NCBI RefSeq assembly: GCF_013030265.1
Contig: NZ_WPZQ01000007.1
Location: 186,001-250,000, forward strand
Source of the DNA: Ruegeria arenilitoris
Lineage (GTDB): Bacteria > Pseudomonadota > Alphaproteobacteria > Rhodobacterales > Rhodobacteraceae
Direction: 5' to 3'
Length of the DNA stretch: 64,000 nt
This document shows positions 1 through 8,410 of this stretch, one piece after another; the stretch's first letter is position 1; each line of letters begins with the position of its first letter. The position numbers and the translations under genes were made by a program. Under the pieces are notes generated by a model. It was not told where the DNA came from. It saw only the letters and a program-made list of their open reading frames with translations, and did no database searches.

Positions 1-432
1 ATCTACCTGCGAAATCCGCCGCCCAGCTTTGCCGATTACGATGGCCACTTCGCCCTCATAGTCCAGAGTGTGGTTCTCAGGCGGGCGGATCATAGGGCGG
101 TTATGGCCGGTGAAGCCGCTGGCAAAGCGTGGAAACAGCGACATGTATTTTGGCTGTTCACTACCATCTTTGTATTCGGCATTTCGGTCCGGAAAGTTCA
201 CCCCGACGCAAAGGATACGGCGGGCATCGGACATTACCATTTCATAGGTGAAATCCGTGTGGGTAACCGGCTTTCCTTCTGCTACTTTAGCCAGCTGGTC
301 GAACTGACCTGCGGCGATCACTTCATAGAGACTGCTGTGACCCGGGAAGGCGTCATTCAACGCAATTGCCCCCTCGTCGGTGATTGCACCGAAGTAGGTT
401 TCGCTGTTGGCGGTGTAGGTGGCAAAGCGCAT
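1..432 (-). CDS. Fumarylacetoacetase (FAH) family protein, partial (left edge)
   Basis: Only the first 144 codons are inside the window; the gene continues past the left edge. The protein begins [17 protein letters not shown] and carries the FAH-fold signature VGVNF followed by DYEGEVAIVIG, whose acidic residues bind the divalent metal in this family. FAH enzymes of homoprotocatechuate operons act as 2-hydroxyhepta-2,4-diene-1,7-dioate isomerase/decarboxylase or hydratase, after the isomerase HpaF. The start overlaps the stop of the upstream dehydrogenase gene (TGATG), so it is the fifth gene of the hpa operon. The FAH call is firm. The exact step (HpaG-like or HpaH-like) cannot be decided from half a protein. 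Confidence 0.8.
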   Translation of the reverse strand, partial: MRFATYTANSETYFGAITDEGAIALNDAFPGHSSLYEVIAAGQFDQLAKVAEGKPVTHTDFTYEMVMSDARRILCVGVNFPDRNAEYKDGSEQPKYMSLFPRFASGFTGHNRPMIRPPENHTLDYEGEVAIVIGKAGRRISQVD

Positions 433-1904
433 CAGACCTCCTCGGCGGCATCGATCCCGCCCATGCATAGGTATTTGAGTTCCATGAAGTCATCCAGACC
501 ATGGCGCGATCCCTCGCGGCCCAGTCCGGACATTTTAGCGCCGCCAAAGGGTGCTTCGGCGGTTGAGATCAATCCGGTGTTGATGCCAACCATGCCATAC
601 TCAAGCGCTTCAGAGACGCGCCAGGCGCGGGCCATGTCACGCGAATAGAAATACGAGGCCAAACCAAACTCGGTATCATTAGCTGCCGCGACGACCTCGG
701 CTTCGGTGTCGAACCTGAATAGTGGCGCGACCGGGCCAAACGTTTCCTCACTGGCCACAGCCATATCCGGCGTTACGCCGGTCAGAATGGTGGGTTCAAA
801 GAATGTGCCGCCAAGAGCATGCTGTTTGCCACCAAGCGTGATCTGAGCGCCCTTTGATGTAGCGTTGGAAATATGTTCGGTCACCTTGTCTACGGCGGCT
901 TGGTCGATCAACGGACCAAAGATGATACCTTCGTCAAACCCGTTTCCGGTGGGCAGGGTCGCGACCTTGGCGGCGAGCTTTTCAGCAAAGGCGTCATAAA
1001 CCCCGGACTGCACGTAAATTCGATTGGCACAGACACAGGTCTGGCCGTTGTTGCGGAATTTGGCGATTACAGCACCTTCGACGGCAGCATCCAGATCTGC
1101 ATCGTCGAACACGATGAACGGTGCGTTGCCGCCCAGTTCCAAACCCAGTTTCTTGATCGTGGGCGCGCATTGCGCATAGAGCATCGCACCGATCTCGGTC
1201 GACCCGGTAAAGGTCAGTTTTTGCACGATCTTGTTCGACGTCATCTCGCCGCCGATGTCGCGGGCTGAGCCTGTGATGACCGAGAACAAACCGGTGGGCA
1301 GGCCCGCCCGTCCAGCCAATACTGCCAGTGCAATTGCCGAGAATGGAGTCTGGCTGGCGGGTTTCAGCACCATTGAACAGCCCGCTGCAAAGGCTGGCCC
1401 TGCCTTGCGCGTGATCATAGCGTTGGGGAAGTTCCATGGTGTGATTGCAGCAACAACACCGATGGGTTGTTTAATCGTGATGATCCGCTTGTCCGGCGCA
1501 TGGCCGGGCGTCACGTCACCATAGGCGCGCCTGGCTTCTTCGGCGAACCATTCAATGAAGGAGGCGCCATAGGCAATCTCACCTTTCGCTTCAGCCAGCG
1601 GTTTGCCCTGTTCAGCAGTCAGGATCGCGCCCAGATCGTCCTGATGCGCCATCATCAGCTCAAACCAGCGACGCAGGATCTGGCTACGGTCTTTGGCCGT
1701 CCGCTTTGCCCAGTTTTTTTGCGCGATTTGAGCCGCTTTGATGGCTGCGCGTGTCTCTTTAGCCTCCAGATTAGGAACATATCCAATGACATCGCCTGTG
1801 GCCGGGTTGGTCACGGCCAAGCCGTTTTTGGCATCGGCCTCAATCCAGTCATCGCCGACAAGGGCTGCCTGACGCAGCAGCCCGGGATCTTTCAGGTCCA
1901 GCAT
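432..1904 (-). CDS. gabD: NAD(P)-dependent succinate-semialdehyde dehydrogenase
   Basis: A 490-residue aldehyde dehydrogenase. LELGG supplies the general base (about Glu256) and [11 protein letters not shown] the nucleophile (about Cys290). The ITPWNFP segment near residue 155 and the overall length fit the GabD branch. It oxidises succinic semialdehyde to succinate. That is the last step of homoprotocatechuate meta-cleavage, where the aldolase HpaI yields pyruvate plus succinic semialdehyde, so its place in the hpa operon is logical. It lies 9 bases after hpaD and overlaps the FAH gene by TGATG. Specificity is inferred from family resemblance and context; glutarate semialdehyde is a possible alternative. 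Confidence 0.85.
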   Translation of the reverse strand: MLDLKDPGLLRQAALVGDDWIEADAKNGLAVTNPATGDVIGYVPNLEAKETRAAIKAAQIAQKNWAKRTAKDRSQILRRWFELMMAHQDDLGAILTAEQGKPLAEAKGEIAYGASFIEWFAEEARRAYGDVTPGHAPDKRIITIKQPIGVVAAITPWNFPNAMITRKAGPAFAAGCSMVLKPASQTPFSAIALAVLAGRAGLPTGLFSVITGSARDIGGEMTSNKIVQKLTFTGSTEIGAMLYAQCAPTIKKLGLELGGNAPFIVFDDADLDAAVEGAVIAKFRNNGQTCVCANRIYVQSGVYDAFAEKLAAKVATLPTGNGFDEGIIFGPLIDQAAVDKVTEHISNATSKGAQITLGGKQHALGGTFFEPTILTGVTPDMAVASEETFGPVAPLFRFDTEAEVVAAANDTEFGLASYFYSRDMARAWRVSEALEYGMVGINTGLISTAEAPFGGAKMSGLGREGSRHGLDDFMELKYLCMGGIDAAEEV

Positions 1905-1913
1905 TCCAGTACC

Positions 1914-2897
1914 CTACGGCGCAATGATGGGTGAGGCGGCAAGATCAGCCTCTTTCACGTCAACACCGACAAAGGGTGTGCCGTGCTCGAACCAGCTGCG
2001 CGGGGCAGGGGCTCCCCAGAGGGTTTGGCGCTGTGGATCTTTCAGGTCCCATTTGATCGGCTCCAGATCAGGATCGACTGTCTGGTAATCCGAGCAATAG
2101 ATTTCGATGCGGTGACCATCGGGGTCGAGGATGTACAGGAAGAATGCGTTCGAAATACCATGTCGCCCTGGTCCGCGCTCGATATTGTCGACGTAGCCGG
2201 TCGTGGACATCAGATCGAGCAGATCAATGATATTGAGCGGCGTCGGTACCCAGAACGCCACGTGATGCATGCGCGGGCCCGTTCCGTTGGTGAATGCCAT
2301 GTCGTGAACGCCACCTTTGCGATGCATCCATGCGGCCCAAAGTCGTTTGCTGTCTTCATCCTCGGTGTATTCGGTTACGCGGAACCCGAAATCGCTGTAG
2401 AAAGCGACGCTGTCGTCGACATTGGTCGAGAAACAGTTGAAGTGATCGATCCGCAGCGGCTTTACCCCACGATAGAGAGCGTATTTCTGATGGATCGGCT
2501 CCAACCGGTCCATCTTGTGATAGAACTCCAGCGGGATTCCCATATTGTCCGAGGTCAGGAGTGTCCGCCCCTGATAAGGACGCTCAACCCATTCGGTCTG
2601 ACGGCCCTTGGCTTTGAAGTATGCTTCGGCCCGGTCCAAGTCCGCTTCATCGAAGGTTTTGAACCCCATGACTTCGACGGTGCCCGGTTGATCTGATTTC
2701 TGCAGGATCACACAATGATGACCACGCTCTTCCATGGCGCGCAGATATACATGGGTGTCGTTCTCGTCTGAAACCTGCAGGCCCAGAACTTCGGAATAGA
2801 ACTTACGCGATGCGGCCAGATCACTGACATTCAGGCAGACATGGCTCAGGCGGATCGTGTTGAAATCAGGATAAAGATTGGGGGCGGGAACGGGCAT
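1914..2897 (-). CDS. hpaD: 3,4-dihydroxyphenylacetate (homoprotocatechuate) 2,3-dioxygenase
   Basis: A 327-residue type I extradiol dioxygenase made of two vicinal-oxygen-chelate repeats (about residues 15-130 and 148-270). Ligands of the 2-His-1-carboxylate iron site are visible as His152 in LRIDHFNCFS, His211 or His212 in RMHHVAFWV, and Glu265 in HRIEIYCSD. The spacing agrees with the Brevibacterium homoprotocatechuate 2,3-dioxygenase family. It opens the ring of homoprotocatechuate to 5-carboxymethyl-2-hydroxymuconate semialdehyde, the substrate of the HpaE encoded just upstream. It is a cytosolic enzyme with no signal peptide. Confidence 0.92.
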   Translation of the reverse strand: MPVPAPNLYPDFNTIRLSHVCLNVSDLAASRKFYSEVLGLQVSDENDTHVYLRAMEERGHHCVILQKSDQPGTVEVMGFKTFDEADLDRAEAYFKAKGRQTEWVERPYQGRTLLTSDNMGIPLEFYHKMDRLEPIHQKYALYRGVKPLRIDHFNCFSTNVDDSVAFYSDFGFRVTEYTEDEDSKRLWAAWMHRKGGVHDMAFTNGTGPRMHHVAFWVPTPLNIIDLLDLMSTTGYVDNIERGPGRHGISNAFFLYILDPDGHRIEIYCSDYQTVDPDLEPIKWDLKDPQRQTLWGAPAPRSWFEHGTPFVGVDVKEADLAASPIIAP

Positions 2898-2950
2898 TGA
2901 AGCCTCCTGGAGTTGGTGTGGTTTCGCGCGTCTTGGATCGGGGCCTGCCG

Positions 2951-4462
2951 TTAGAGCTTGCCCAATTGCATGATCTTGTGCTGGCCAGTGGCAAAGCCGA
3001 TGTGCTTTTGCTCCATGTAGAATTCAAAGCTCCAGTCACCGCCGTCGCGGCCGATGCCCGATGCTTTGACCCCGCCGAATGGTGTGGGCAGGTGGCGTAC
3101 ATTCTCCGAGTTCACCCAGATCATTCCGGCCTCGAGCTTGTCGGTAAACCGCAGCGCGCGCGTCAGATCATTGGTCCAGACATAGCCGGTCAAACCATAG
3201 GGCGTGTCGTTGGCAATCCGCAGGGCTTCATCTTCGGTTGTGAACGGGATCGAAGTCAGGACAGGACCAAAGATCTCTTCCCGTGCAATGCGCATATTGT
3301 TGCTTGCATTGGTGAACAGGGTGGGGCGTACGAAATAGCCTTCGTCGCCTACCTTGACGCCTCCAGCTGCTACGGTGGCACCATCTTCTTTGGCGATGTC
3401 GAAATAGCTGGTGACCTTGTCGTAATGTTCCTGAGTGACTAGCGGGCCGATTTCGGTCGCCGGATCCAGCGGGTGACCGACCTTGATATTGTTCACCCGC
3501 TCGATCAGTTTCGCCTCGAACTCTTCCTTGATCGTGTCCTGGATCAACAGGCGTGAAGATGATGTGCAGCGTTCACCGTTGATCGAATAGATCATGAAAA
3601 TTACGGCATCCAGCGCCCGCTCCAGATCAGCGTCGTCGAAGACGATGACCGGGTTTTTGCCGCCCAGTTCAAGATGGTTCCGTTTGTGAGTATCGGCACC
3701 CTGTTTTACGATCAGGCTGCCGGTGCGGCTTTCGCCCACAAAAGCGATCGCTTTCAGCAGCGGGTGTTCGCACAGAGCTTTGCCTGCATCGGGGCCATAC
3801 CCGTTCACGGTATTCAGCACACCTTTGGGCAGCCCGGCCTCTTCCGCGATCTCAACCAGCAGCCTTGCCGTCAGCGGCGAGTCTTCGGCCGGCTTGTGGA
3901 CCACTGTACAGCCAGCGGCCAGCGCGGGTGCAATCTTCCATGTGGACAGCATAAACGGCGTGTTCCAAGGGGTAATCACACCCACCGGCCCGATTGGTAA
4001 GCGGCTGGTGACATTCATCAGGGTCGGGGATTTCAGATGCTGCCCATCCCGCGCCTGAACAACCTGATCGGCGAAGTAGCGAAAGTTCTCTGCGCCGCGC
4101 AGGGCCGCTTTGGACATGAAACGGATGGTCTGGCCGGTGTCCCAGCATTCGCACAAGGCAATTTCTTCGGCGCGTGCCTCGATCGCATCAGCGACATTCA
4201 GCAGGATTTTGCGGCGTTCGGTGGCGGACATGTCGCGCCATTCCGGAAAGGCATCAGCGGCGGCTTTGGCGGCGACATCGATGTCCTGTGCGGTGCCATG
4301 TGCCACATCGCAGATCACTGACTTGTCGATCGGTGATGTAGATTGGAACACACCTGCTGTGCCGTCCTGATCTTTGCCAGCGATACGGTTCTTGATCCCG
4401 CCTTGCCTGAAGCGCGCCAGATAGCCGGTCAGTTTTTCGATATTGGTGTCCAGTGCGCTCAT
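2951..4462 (-). CDS. hpaE: 5-carboxymethyl-2-hydroxymuconate semialdehyde dehydrogenase
   Basis: A 503-residue aldehyde dehydrogenase with the HpaE-type active-site block NGERCTSSSRLLIQ (nucleophile about Cys299) and HLELGGKNP (general base about Glu265). It oxidises the ring-cleavage semialdehyde to 5-carboxymethyl-2-hydroxymuconate, which HpaF then isomerises. It begins three bases after the hpaF stop and precedes hpaD by 53 bases, so it belongs to the same leftward operon. Family and context agree, and the length is typical. Confidence 0.92.
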   Translation of the reverse strand: MSALDTNIEKLTGYLARFRQGGIKNRIAGKDQDGTAGVFQSTSPIDKSVICDVAHGTAQDIDVAAKAAADAFPEWRDMSATERRKILLNVADAIEARAEEIALCECWDTGQTIRFMSKAALRGAENFRYFADQVVQARDGQHLKSPTLMNVTSRLPIGPVGVITPWNTPFMLSTWKIAPALAAGCTVVHKPAEDSPLTARLLVEIAEEAGLPKGVLNTVNGYGPDAGKALCEHPLLKAIAFVGESRTGSLIVKQGADTHKRNHLELGGKNPVIVFDDADLERALDAVIFMIYSINGERCTSSSRLLIQDTIKEEFEAKLIERVNNIKVGHPLDPATEIGPLVTQEHYDKVTSYFDIAKEDGATVAAGGVKVGDEGYFVRPTLFTNASNNMRIAREEIFGPVLTSIPFTTEDEALRIANDTPYGLTGYVWTNDLTRALRFTDKLEAGMIWVNSENVRHLPTPFGGVKASGIGRDGGDWSFEFYMEQKHIGFATGQHKIMQLGKL

Positions 4463-4465
4463 GCG

Positions 4466-4864
4466 TCAGGTCTCCTGAGTGCTTGGTCCCAAATGGTCAC
4501 GGATCGTGCCGGTTTTGGGTGAAAGGTCGGGGTTGATGTCGCGCATTTCGAGCGATAGCGCGATGGAGTATTGCGAGAAGGCCGGTGCCAGATATGTCTT
4601 CACGGCTTCGAATATCTGTTGGGCAGCATCCTGTTTGAATTCGTCAGGGCGCCCGGCGCGCAACCGGATCGAGATATCAATAAAGCCATGATCAGGGTTA
4701 CCATCGGCGATGGAGTAGTGATCGACCCTTGTTGCGCGCACGCGGATGCCGGGCATGGGAAAGGTATCAATCTCGGTTGCGGTTGACCGTATGCATTCAC
4801 ACAGGCCAGCCATGTCGATCCGATCCTCGAGATTGCCGGAATATTCGACGTGGAAGTGGGGCAT
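4466..4864 (-). CDS. hpaF: 5-carboxymethyl-2-hydroxymuconate delta-isomerase
   Basis: A 132-residue protein starting Met-Pro-His-Phe. In the tautomerase superfamily the proline exposed after Met removal is the catalytic base, and it is present as residue 2. The rest (HVEYSGNLEDRIDM near the N-terminus, RVDHYSIADGNPDHGFIDISI in the middle) is typical of the CHMI family. It converts 5-carboxymethyl-2-hydroxymuconate to the 2-oxo isomer. It is the first gene of the leftward hpa operon, facing hpaR across 107 bases that hold a palindrome. Confidence 0.9.
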   Translation of the reverse strand: MPHFHVEYSGNLEDRIDMAGLCECIRSTATEIDTFPMPGIRVRATRVDHYSIADGNPDHGFIDISIRLRAGRPDEFKQDAAQQIFEAVKTYLAPAFSQYSIALSLEMRDINPDLSPKTGTIRDHLGPSTQET

Positions 4865-4882
4865 GTGGTCTCCTCTAATTAG

Positions 4883-4894
4883 TAAACATGTTTA
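4883..4894. promoter_or_regulatory. Palindrome between hpaF and hpaR, probable HpaR operator
   Basis: TAAACATGTTTA is a perfect 12-base palindrome. It lies 19 bases upstream of hpaF and about 80 bases upstream of hpaR. It sits inside a longer repeated stretch in which TTAGTAAA occurs at 4879-4886 and again at 4892-4899. MarR-family repressors such as HpaR bind AT-rich palindromes in the divergent promoter they control. Assignment to HpaR is inferred from position only. Confidence 0.55.
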
Positions 4895-4971
4895 GTAAAT
4901 GATACCGACACTGTCAAGAACTTGCTTTGTTAATCTTTGCAATTCCCGGATCAGGTCTCTAGAACGCGGAT

Positions 4972-5412
4972 ATGACTGTACAAAGCCATACCACCAGCAC
5001 CTCGCGTGCTTTGCCCATCGCCTTGCTGCGCGCGCGCGAAACCGTCATGGCGCCAATTCGCGACATGTTGCAAGGCATCCAGCTGACCGAGCAAAAGTGG
5101 AGAATCCTTCGCGTTCTCGATGAGATGGGAGAAGTGGAGCAGAGCACGATCTCGAAAGAGGCCTGTCTGCTGCTGCCCAGCCTTACCCGTATTCTTCGGA
5201 CGATGGAGGCTGATGGTCACGTCACCCGTCGTCGGGACAGTCAGGACAAGCGGCGCACCATGGTGACGATCACCGATAGCGGTCGCCTCATACTCGAAGA
5301 AAACCTTGCGACCTCGCTGGCAATTTACAGCAGCATCGAACAGCAGATGGGGCAGGAGAAGCTTGATCAGCTACTGGACCTGCTTGAGGAGCTGCAGGCG
5401 GTCAGGGTCTGA
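4972..5412 (+). CDS. hpaR: MarR-family repressor of homoprotocatechuate degradation
   Basis: A 146-residue MarR-type winged-helix regulator. The segments LPIALLRARE, LTEQKWRILRVLDEMGEVEQ and LLLPSLTRILRTMEADGHV follow the E. coli HpaR pattern (IALLQARE, LTEQQWRIVRIL, ILRPSLTGILTRMERDGLV) closely. The recognition helix is about residues 60-78 and the wing (RRRDSQDKRRTMVTIT) about residues 82-97. HpaR represses the hpa operon until a hydroxyphenylacetate-type ligand binds. Divergent placement next to hpaF supports this role. The start used is the ATG whose product aligns with known HpaR N-termini. Confidence 0.88.
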   Translation: MTVQSHTTSTSRALPIALLRARETVMAPIRDMLQGIQLTEQKWRILRVLDEMGEVEQSTISKEACLLLPSLTRILRTMEADGHVTRRRDSQDKRRTMVTITDSGRLILEENLATSLAIYSSIEQQMGQEKLDQLLDLLEELQAVRV

Positions 5413-5507
5413 TCCCCAAAGGCGATCGGCTTGCGCACCTGGGTATCGATTGAGGACTGCTCGGCTGATCGGAATACCGCGTTGCCTCAGGATGAGGGCT
5501 TCAGTGA

Positions 5508-5609
5508 ATTCTGAAAGTAAAGCGGCCCACCCTTGTGCCGAAGGAAGCCGTAGCCGTTGACAAACACAACGTCGATATCGCCCGGCTTTGCTGTACAAGC
5601 CAAGCGTAG
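5508..5609 (-). pseudogene. Remnant of a 3-hydroxyacyl-CoA dehydrogenase/multifunctional FadB-type gene
   Basis: On the minus strand a short open frame reads KPGDIDVVFVNGYGFLRHKG and then GPLYFQ before degenerating and stopping. It matches the conserved C-terminal block of FadB/FadJ-type hydroxyacyl-CoA dehydrogenases (A/R-S-DIDVV-NGYGFPR-RGGPMF-AD). About 30 residues are recognisable. No dehydrogenase fold precedes it and no proper C-terminus follows. I read it as the decayed end of a deleted gene. The rest of the 5413-5706 interval between hpaR and tonB shows nothing else I can support. Confidence 0.6.
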
Positions 5610-5706
5610 CAGAACCTTATCGAACTCTATTGCAAATCGGGGCAGGGAGGCAGGACACTCTGCCTGCCGATGGATAAGCACCAGCACCGTGAGAAGCAGA
5701 CCTTCA

Positions 5707-6528
5707 CTATTTCCCGACGATTTTGATGGTGAAATTCCGTCTGGCAGAGGGCGGTGGTGGAGGAAAAGGAGCTGCGGCTTTTACCTGTGCAAGTGCGACC
5801 TGATCCAGTCGCTTTGATCCCGAGCTGCGGCTTATCGAGGCCGACATCAAGGAGCCGTTATCGGCAATGCGAAATGATACCAGTGCAGCGCCCCGGATGT
5901 TGACGCTTTTTCGGCGCGCGCGCATGATGGCACGCTTGACCAGTCCGGCATAATTGCTCGCCTCGGCATTGCCTTGCTTTGCGGAATTGACCTTGGCTTT
6001 TTGCGCATTTGCAGCGCCCTTGCTTGTCTCGCCAGCCTCACTGCCTTTTTTGGCATTGTTCTTAGAATTCCCCTGCTGCGCCGCGACCTGACTTTTCGCC
6101 TCTGGTTCGGGTTCTGGTTTTTTGACTTTGCTTTGCTCTGGCGCTGCCTTTGGTTTGGCCTGCTCGATTGGTTTCATGGCCTGTTGTTGCGTGGCCGGTT
6201 TTTGAACGGCAACGACAGGTGTGGCTGAGGCGGCTGCCGGTGCCGGACTGGCTGCAGCAGCGATCTCTGATTCCATCACCTGCTTGGAAGGGTCTATAGG
6301 TTTTGATTGTTCGGGTGTTTCAGCGGTATGTTGTTTGGTGACATCAGCTGCCGCTGCAGTTCCCGCTGTGTAATCTTCAAAAGAGGAACCCAACGCAGCA
6401 ACCTCAACAGATCCACCGCCTTCGATCTGTATCTCTTCCTTTGCTGAGAAATCGTGCAACGCAACGCTGTGGGTGGCGAGGGCCAGCAGGATGGCGATGA
6501 TGGCTGCAGTACGGGAACTCGGGATCAT
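5707..6528 (-). CDS. tonB: TonB-family energy transducer
   Basis: A 273-residue protein with an N-terminal membrane anchor (about residues 8-24). A long low-complexity periplasmic linker rich in Ala, Pro, Lys, Glu and Gln follows (about 60-185). The C-terminal TonB domain (about 190-273) contains the VNIRGAALVSFRIADNGSL core and ends in the FTIKIVG strand. It spans the periplasm and passes proton-motive energy from ExbB/ExbD to the outer-membrane receptor encoded upstream. It is last in the leftward operon and its ATG overlaps the preceding exbD stop by four bases. Confidence 0.88.
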   Translation of the reverse strand: MIPSSRTAAIIAILLALATHSVALHDFSAKEEIQIEGGGSVEVAALGSSFEDYTAGTAAAADVTKQHTAETPEQSKPIDPSKQVMESEIAAAASPAPAAASATPVVAVQKPATQQQAMKPIEQAKPKAAPEQSKVKKPEPEPEAKSQVAAQQGNSKNNAKKGSEAGETSKGAANAQKAKVNSAKQGNAEASNYAGLVKRAIMRARRKSVNIRGAALVSFRIADNGSLMSASISRSSGSKRLDQVALAQVKAAAPFPPPPPSARRNFTIKIVGK

Positions 6529-6920
6529 TGCAACGCTCTTTCAGTGACGACGAAGATCTTTTTGGCCCCAAGGCCGCGCAATTCTGTGCTGACCTTCACC
6601 AGCTCGGTTGCTGGCAAGGCCCGATCCGGGACGACCCGAACGCTATCCAGCGGCAATTCCAGCGCTGCACGATCCACATATGCGCCAACCGAGGTCAGTT
6701 CGGCACCACGATATTCGAGAACGCCGTCAGCTCGGATCACCAATGCATCCGGCGGTTCGCGCCCTTCCAGATCCCGTGTCTCTGCAAGCTGCACAGAGTT
6801 GCTGAGCGGCGGCGCGATACTGCCCGCGATCATGAAAAAGACCAGCATCAGAAAGACGACATTGATAAGTGCAATTGTCGGCTCTTTGGCCTGATCAGAT
6901 TTTGGATCAAGACTGATCAT
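6525..6920 (-). CDS. exbD: ExbD-type biopolymer transport protein (second copy)
   Basis: A 131-residue ExbD/TolR-family protein with one transmembrane helix near residues 14-36 (PTIALINVVFLMLVFFMIAG) and a periplasmic domain. The usual conserved Asp of the ExbD helix is not obvious here; the helix reads ALINVVFL where the other copy reads SLIDVIFL. It overlaps its neighbours by four bases on both sides. A second, diverged ExbD next to a canonical one is common in Rhodobacterales TonB operons, but the role of the pair is not settled. Confidence 0.8.
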   Translation of the reverse strand: MISLDPKSDQAKEPTIALINVVFLMLVFFMIAGSIAPPLSNSVQLAETRDLEGREPPDALVIRADGVLEYRGAELTSVGAYVDRAALELPLDSVRVVPDRALPATELVKVSTELRGLGAKKIFVVTERALQ

Positions 6921-7288
6921 CCCAGCACCCGCGTCTGTAGCATCTTCATGGGGTGCAGTACCGTCAGCAGGTCAATAAGTTGCTGCGAGCTTGCTTCTTT
7001 TTCGAGACTGATCAGCACCGACTGCTGCTTGTCACTTTGCAAAGCTGCCCCAAGCTGGTCGAGGGGCAGGGGTTTGCCATCAAGTGTGATGCGCTCGGCC
7101 TCGAGTTTCAGAAAACGGATGGTGCTTTCCTGTGTGCTGCCACCAGCCCCTGCCGAAGTCAGTTCGATCTCGCCAAATTTTGAAAAGGTCGAACTGAGCA
7201 TGAAGAACAGCAGAAGCAGAAAAATGACATCGATCAGCGATGTCAGTGACAGGCGCTTGCGCCGTTTTTTCCGGGTATCAAGCGCCAT
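6917..7288 (-). CDS. exbD: ExbD-type biopolymer transport protein (canonical copy)
   Basis: A 123-residue ExbD. A basic N-terminus (RKKRRKRL) is followed by the helix SLTSLIDVIFLLLLFFMLSS, which contains the conserved membrane Asp used in proton coupling. A periplasmic domain follows. The start at 7288 puts the basic stretch next to the membrane helix and overlaps the end of exbB by 11 bases; a longer upstream frame only adds sequence antisense in character. It works with ExbB to energise TonB. Confidence 0.87.
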   Translation of the reverse strand: MALDTRKKRRKRLSLTSLIDVIFLLLLFFMLSSTFSKFGEIELTSAGAGGSTQESTIRFLKLEAERITLDGKPLPLDQLGAALQSDKQQSVLISLEKEASSQQLIDLLTVLHPMKMLQTRVLG

Positions 7289-7946
7289 GAGCCAGTTTCG
7301 TGGTCGCGAGGGTGGCGCCCAGTGGTTCCTCTGCCGCGTGACCGGGTGCAAAGATCGTCCGCAGAGCCCGGTTCGCAAAAATGCGTTCGCGTCGCATACG
7401 AGCCTCGAACCAGGTCAGGATCAAAGAGGTGGGCATTGCCACCGCCAGACCTGCGGCGGTTGTCATAAGGGCTACCCAGATACCGCCAGCCAATAGCGAA
7501 GGGTCCACCGCGCTTCCGGCGCCCTGAAGTTCCTGAAAGGCTTCAATCATTCCAAGTACGGTTCCAAACAGCCCCAGAAGAGGTGCGAGTTGTGACACCA
7601 TATCCAGAACATTCAATCCGCGTTCCAGCCGGGCAAAGCGTTCTTCGGCCTCGGCATCGACGCGGTCCGAGAGTGTCTGATTTCCGCCTGACAGTGCCAT
7701 CCGGACCACAGGCTCCAGATAGCTGCGGCTTTTGCGTAAATGGGCCAGCGCTGCGTCGCGGTCATGTCTGTCCCAGGCTTCAATCGCAAGAGAGAGTTCC
7801 AGATGGCGTCCAACGCCTGCAACTTTATATTGCCACAGCTTATACAGGACCAATGACAGCGTGGCGATTGATGCGGCGATCAGAATGGCGACAACCGGGC
7901 CGCCAAGTTCGAGTATTTCCAGGAGGGTATTGTGAAGATCTGACAT
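7278..7946 (-). CDS. exbB: ExbB-type proton channel (MotA/TolQ/ExbB family)
   Basis: A 222-residue inner-membrane protein with a first membrane helix near residues 15-38 and two more helices near 115-140 and 155-180. These include LAPLLGLFGTVLGMIEAF and WVALMTTAAGLAVAMPTSLI, the family hallmarks. The cytoplasmic loop lies between helices 1 and 2. It forms the pentameric channel around ExbD that drives TonB. It is the third gene of the leftward receptor operon. TolQ is an alternative family label, but the TonB receptor context favours ExbB. Confidence 0.88.
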   Translation of the reverse strand: MSDLHNTLLEILELGGPVVAILIAASIATLSLVLYKLWQYKVAGVGRHLELSLAIEAWDRHDRDAALAHLRKSRSYLEPVVRMALSGGNQTLSDRVDAEAEERFARLERGLNVLDMVSQLAPLLGLFGTVLGMIEAFQELQGAGSAVDPSLLAGGIWVALMTTAAGLAVAMPTSLILTWFEARMRRERIFANRALRTIFAPGHAAEEPLGATLATTKLAHGA

Positions 7947-7949
7947 TGG

Positions 7950-8390
7950 TTAACCGATCATCTCTGTTTCAAGCCGGCTTTTGAGACGCAGACCATCCAT
8001 ACAGGCATCTGTCGAATTGCCGTTACTCTCGCAGGTCGCTGCGCCGTTGATCAGAATTCCTCCGATCTGGTCGCACTTTCTGTCGTTAAACTGAAACTGT
8101 CTTACCCTCGGACGTCCGGTGGGTAGTTCCGCGAAGTCGAGCAGAGTCAGCAACGAAACCTCTCCCTCTTTGCCGAACAGGACGACCTCATAAACAGCTG
8201 AGGAAATATCATCCGGATTGCTGTTCTCGATCAGAAAATTCAGCAGGCAGCCGTCGTCTTTGGCTTCCGCCGAACTCAGTTCGATCATAACACCGGGGGG
8301 TTCCTGAGCTGCGGCAAATCCTGCCCCTGTGATCAGGGGCAGGATTGTCGGGACCGCTCGGACAATGTTGCGAAAATGGGTTTTCATCAT
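7950..8390 (-). CDS. Small exported protein of unknown function in the TonB operon
   Basis: A 146-residue protein with a cleavable signal peptide (MMKTHFRNIVRAVPTILPLI then AGFAAA before QEPPG, about residue 28). The mature part has four cysteines (DDGCLLNFLIEN, RKCDQIGG, ATCESNG, DACMDG) that could form disulfides in the periplasm. I do not recognise a named domain. It sits between the receptor gene (20-base gap) and exbB (3-base gap), so it is very probably co-expressed with the uptake system. An accessory role at the receptor or TonB complex is a guess from position. Confidence 0.7.
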   Translation of the reverse strand: MMKTHFRNIVRAVPTILPLITGAGFAAAQEPPGVMIELSSAEAKDDGCLLNFLIENSNPDDISSAVYEVVLFGKEGEVSLLTLLDFAELPTGRPRVRQFQFNDRKCDQIGGILINGAATCESNGNSTDACMDGLRLKSRLETEMIG

Positions 8391-8410
8391 TGTCGGTCCT
8401 TTCGATTGGA

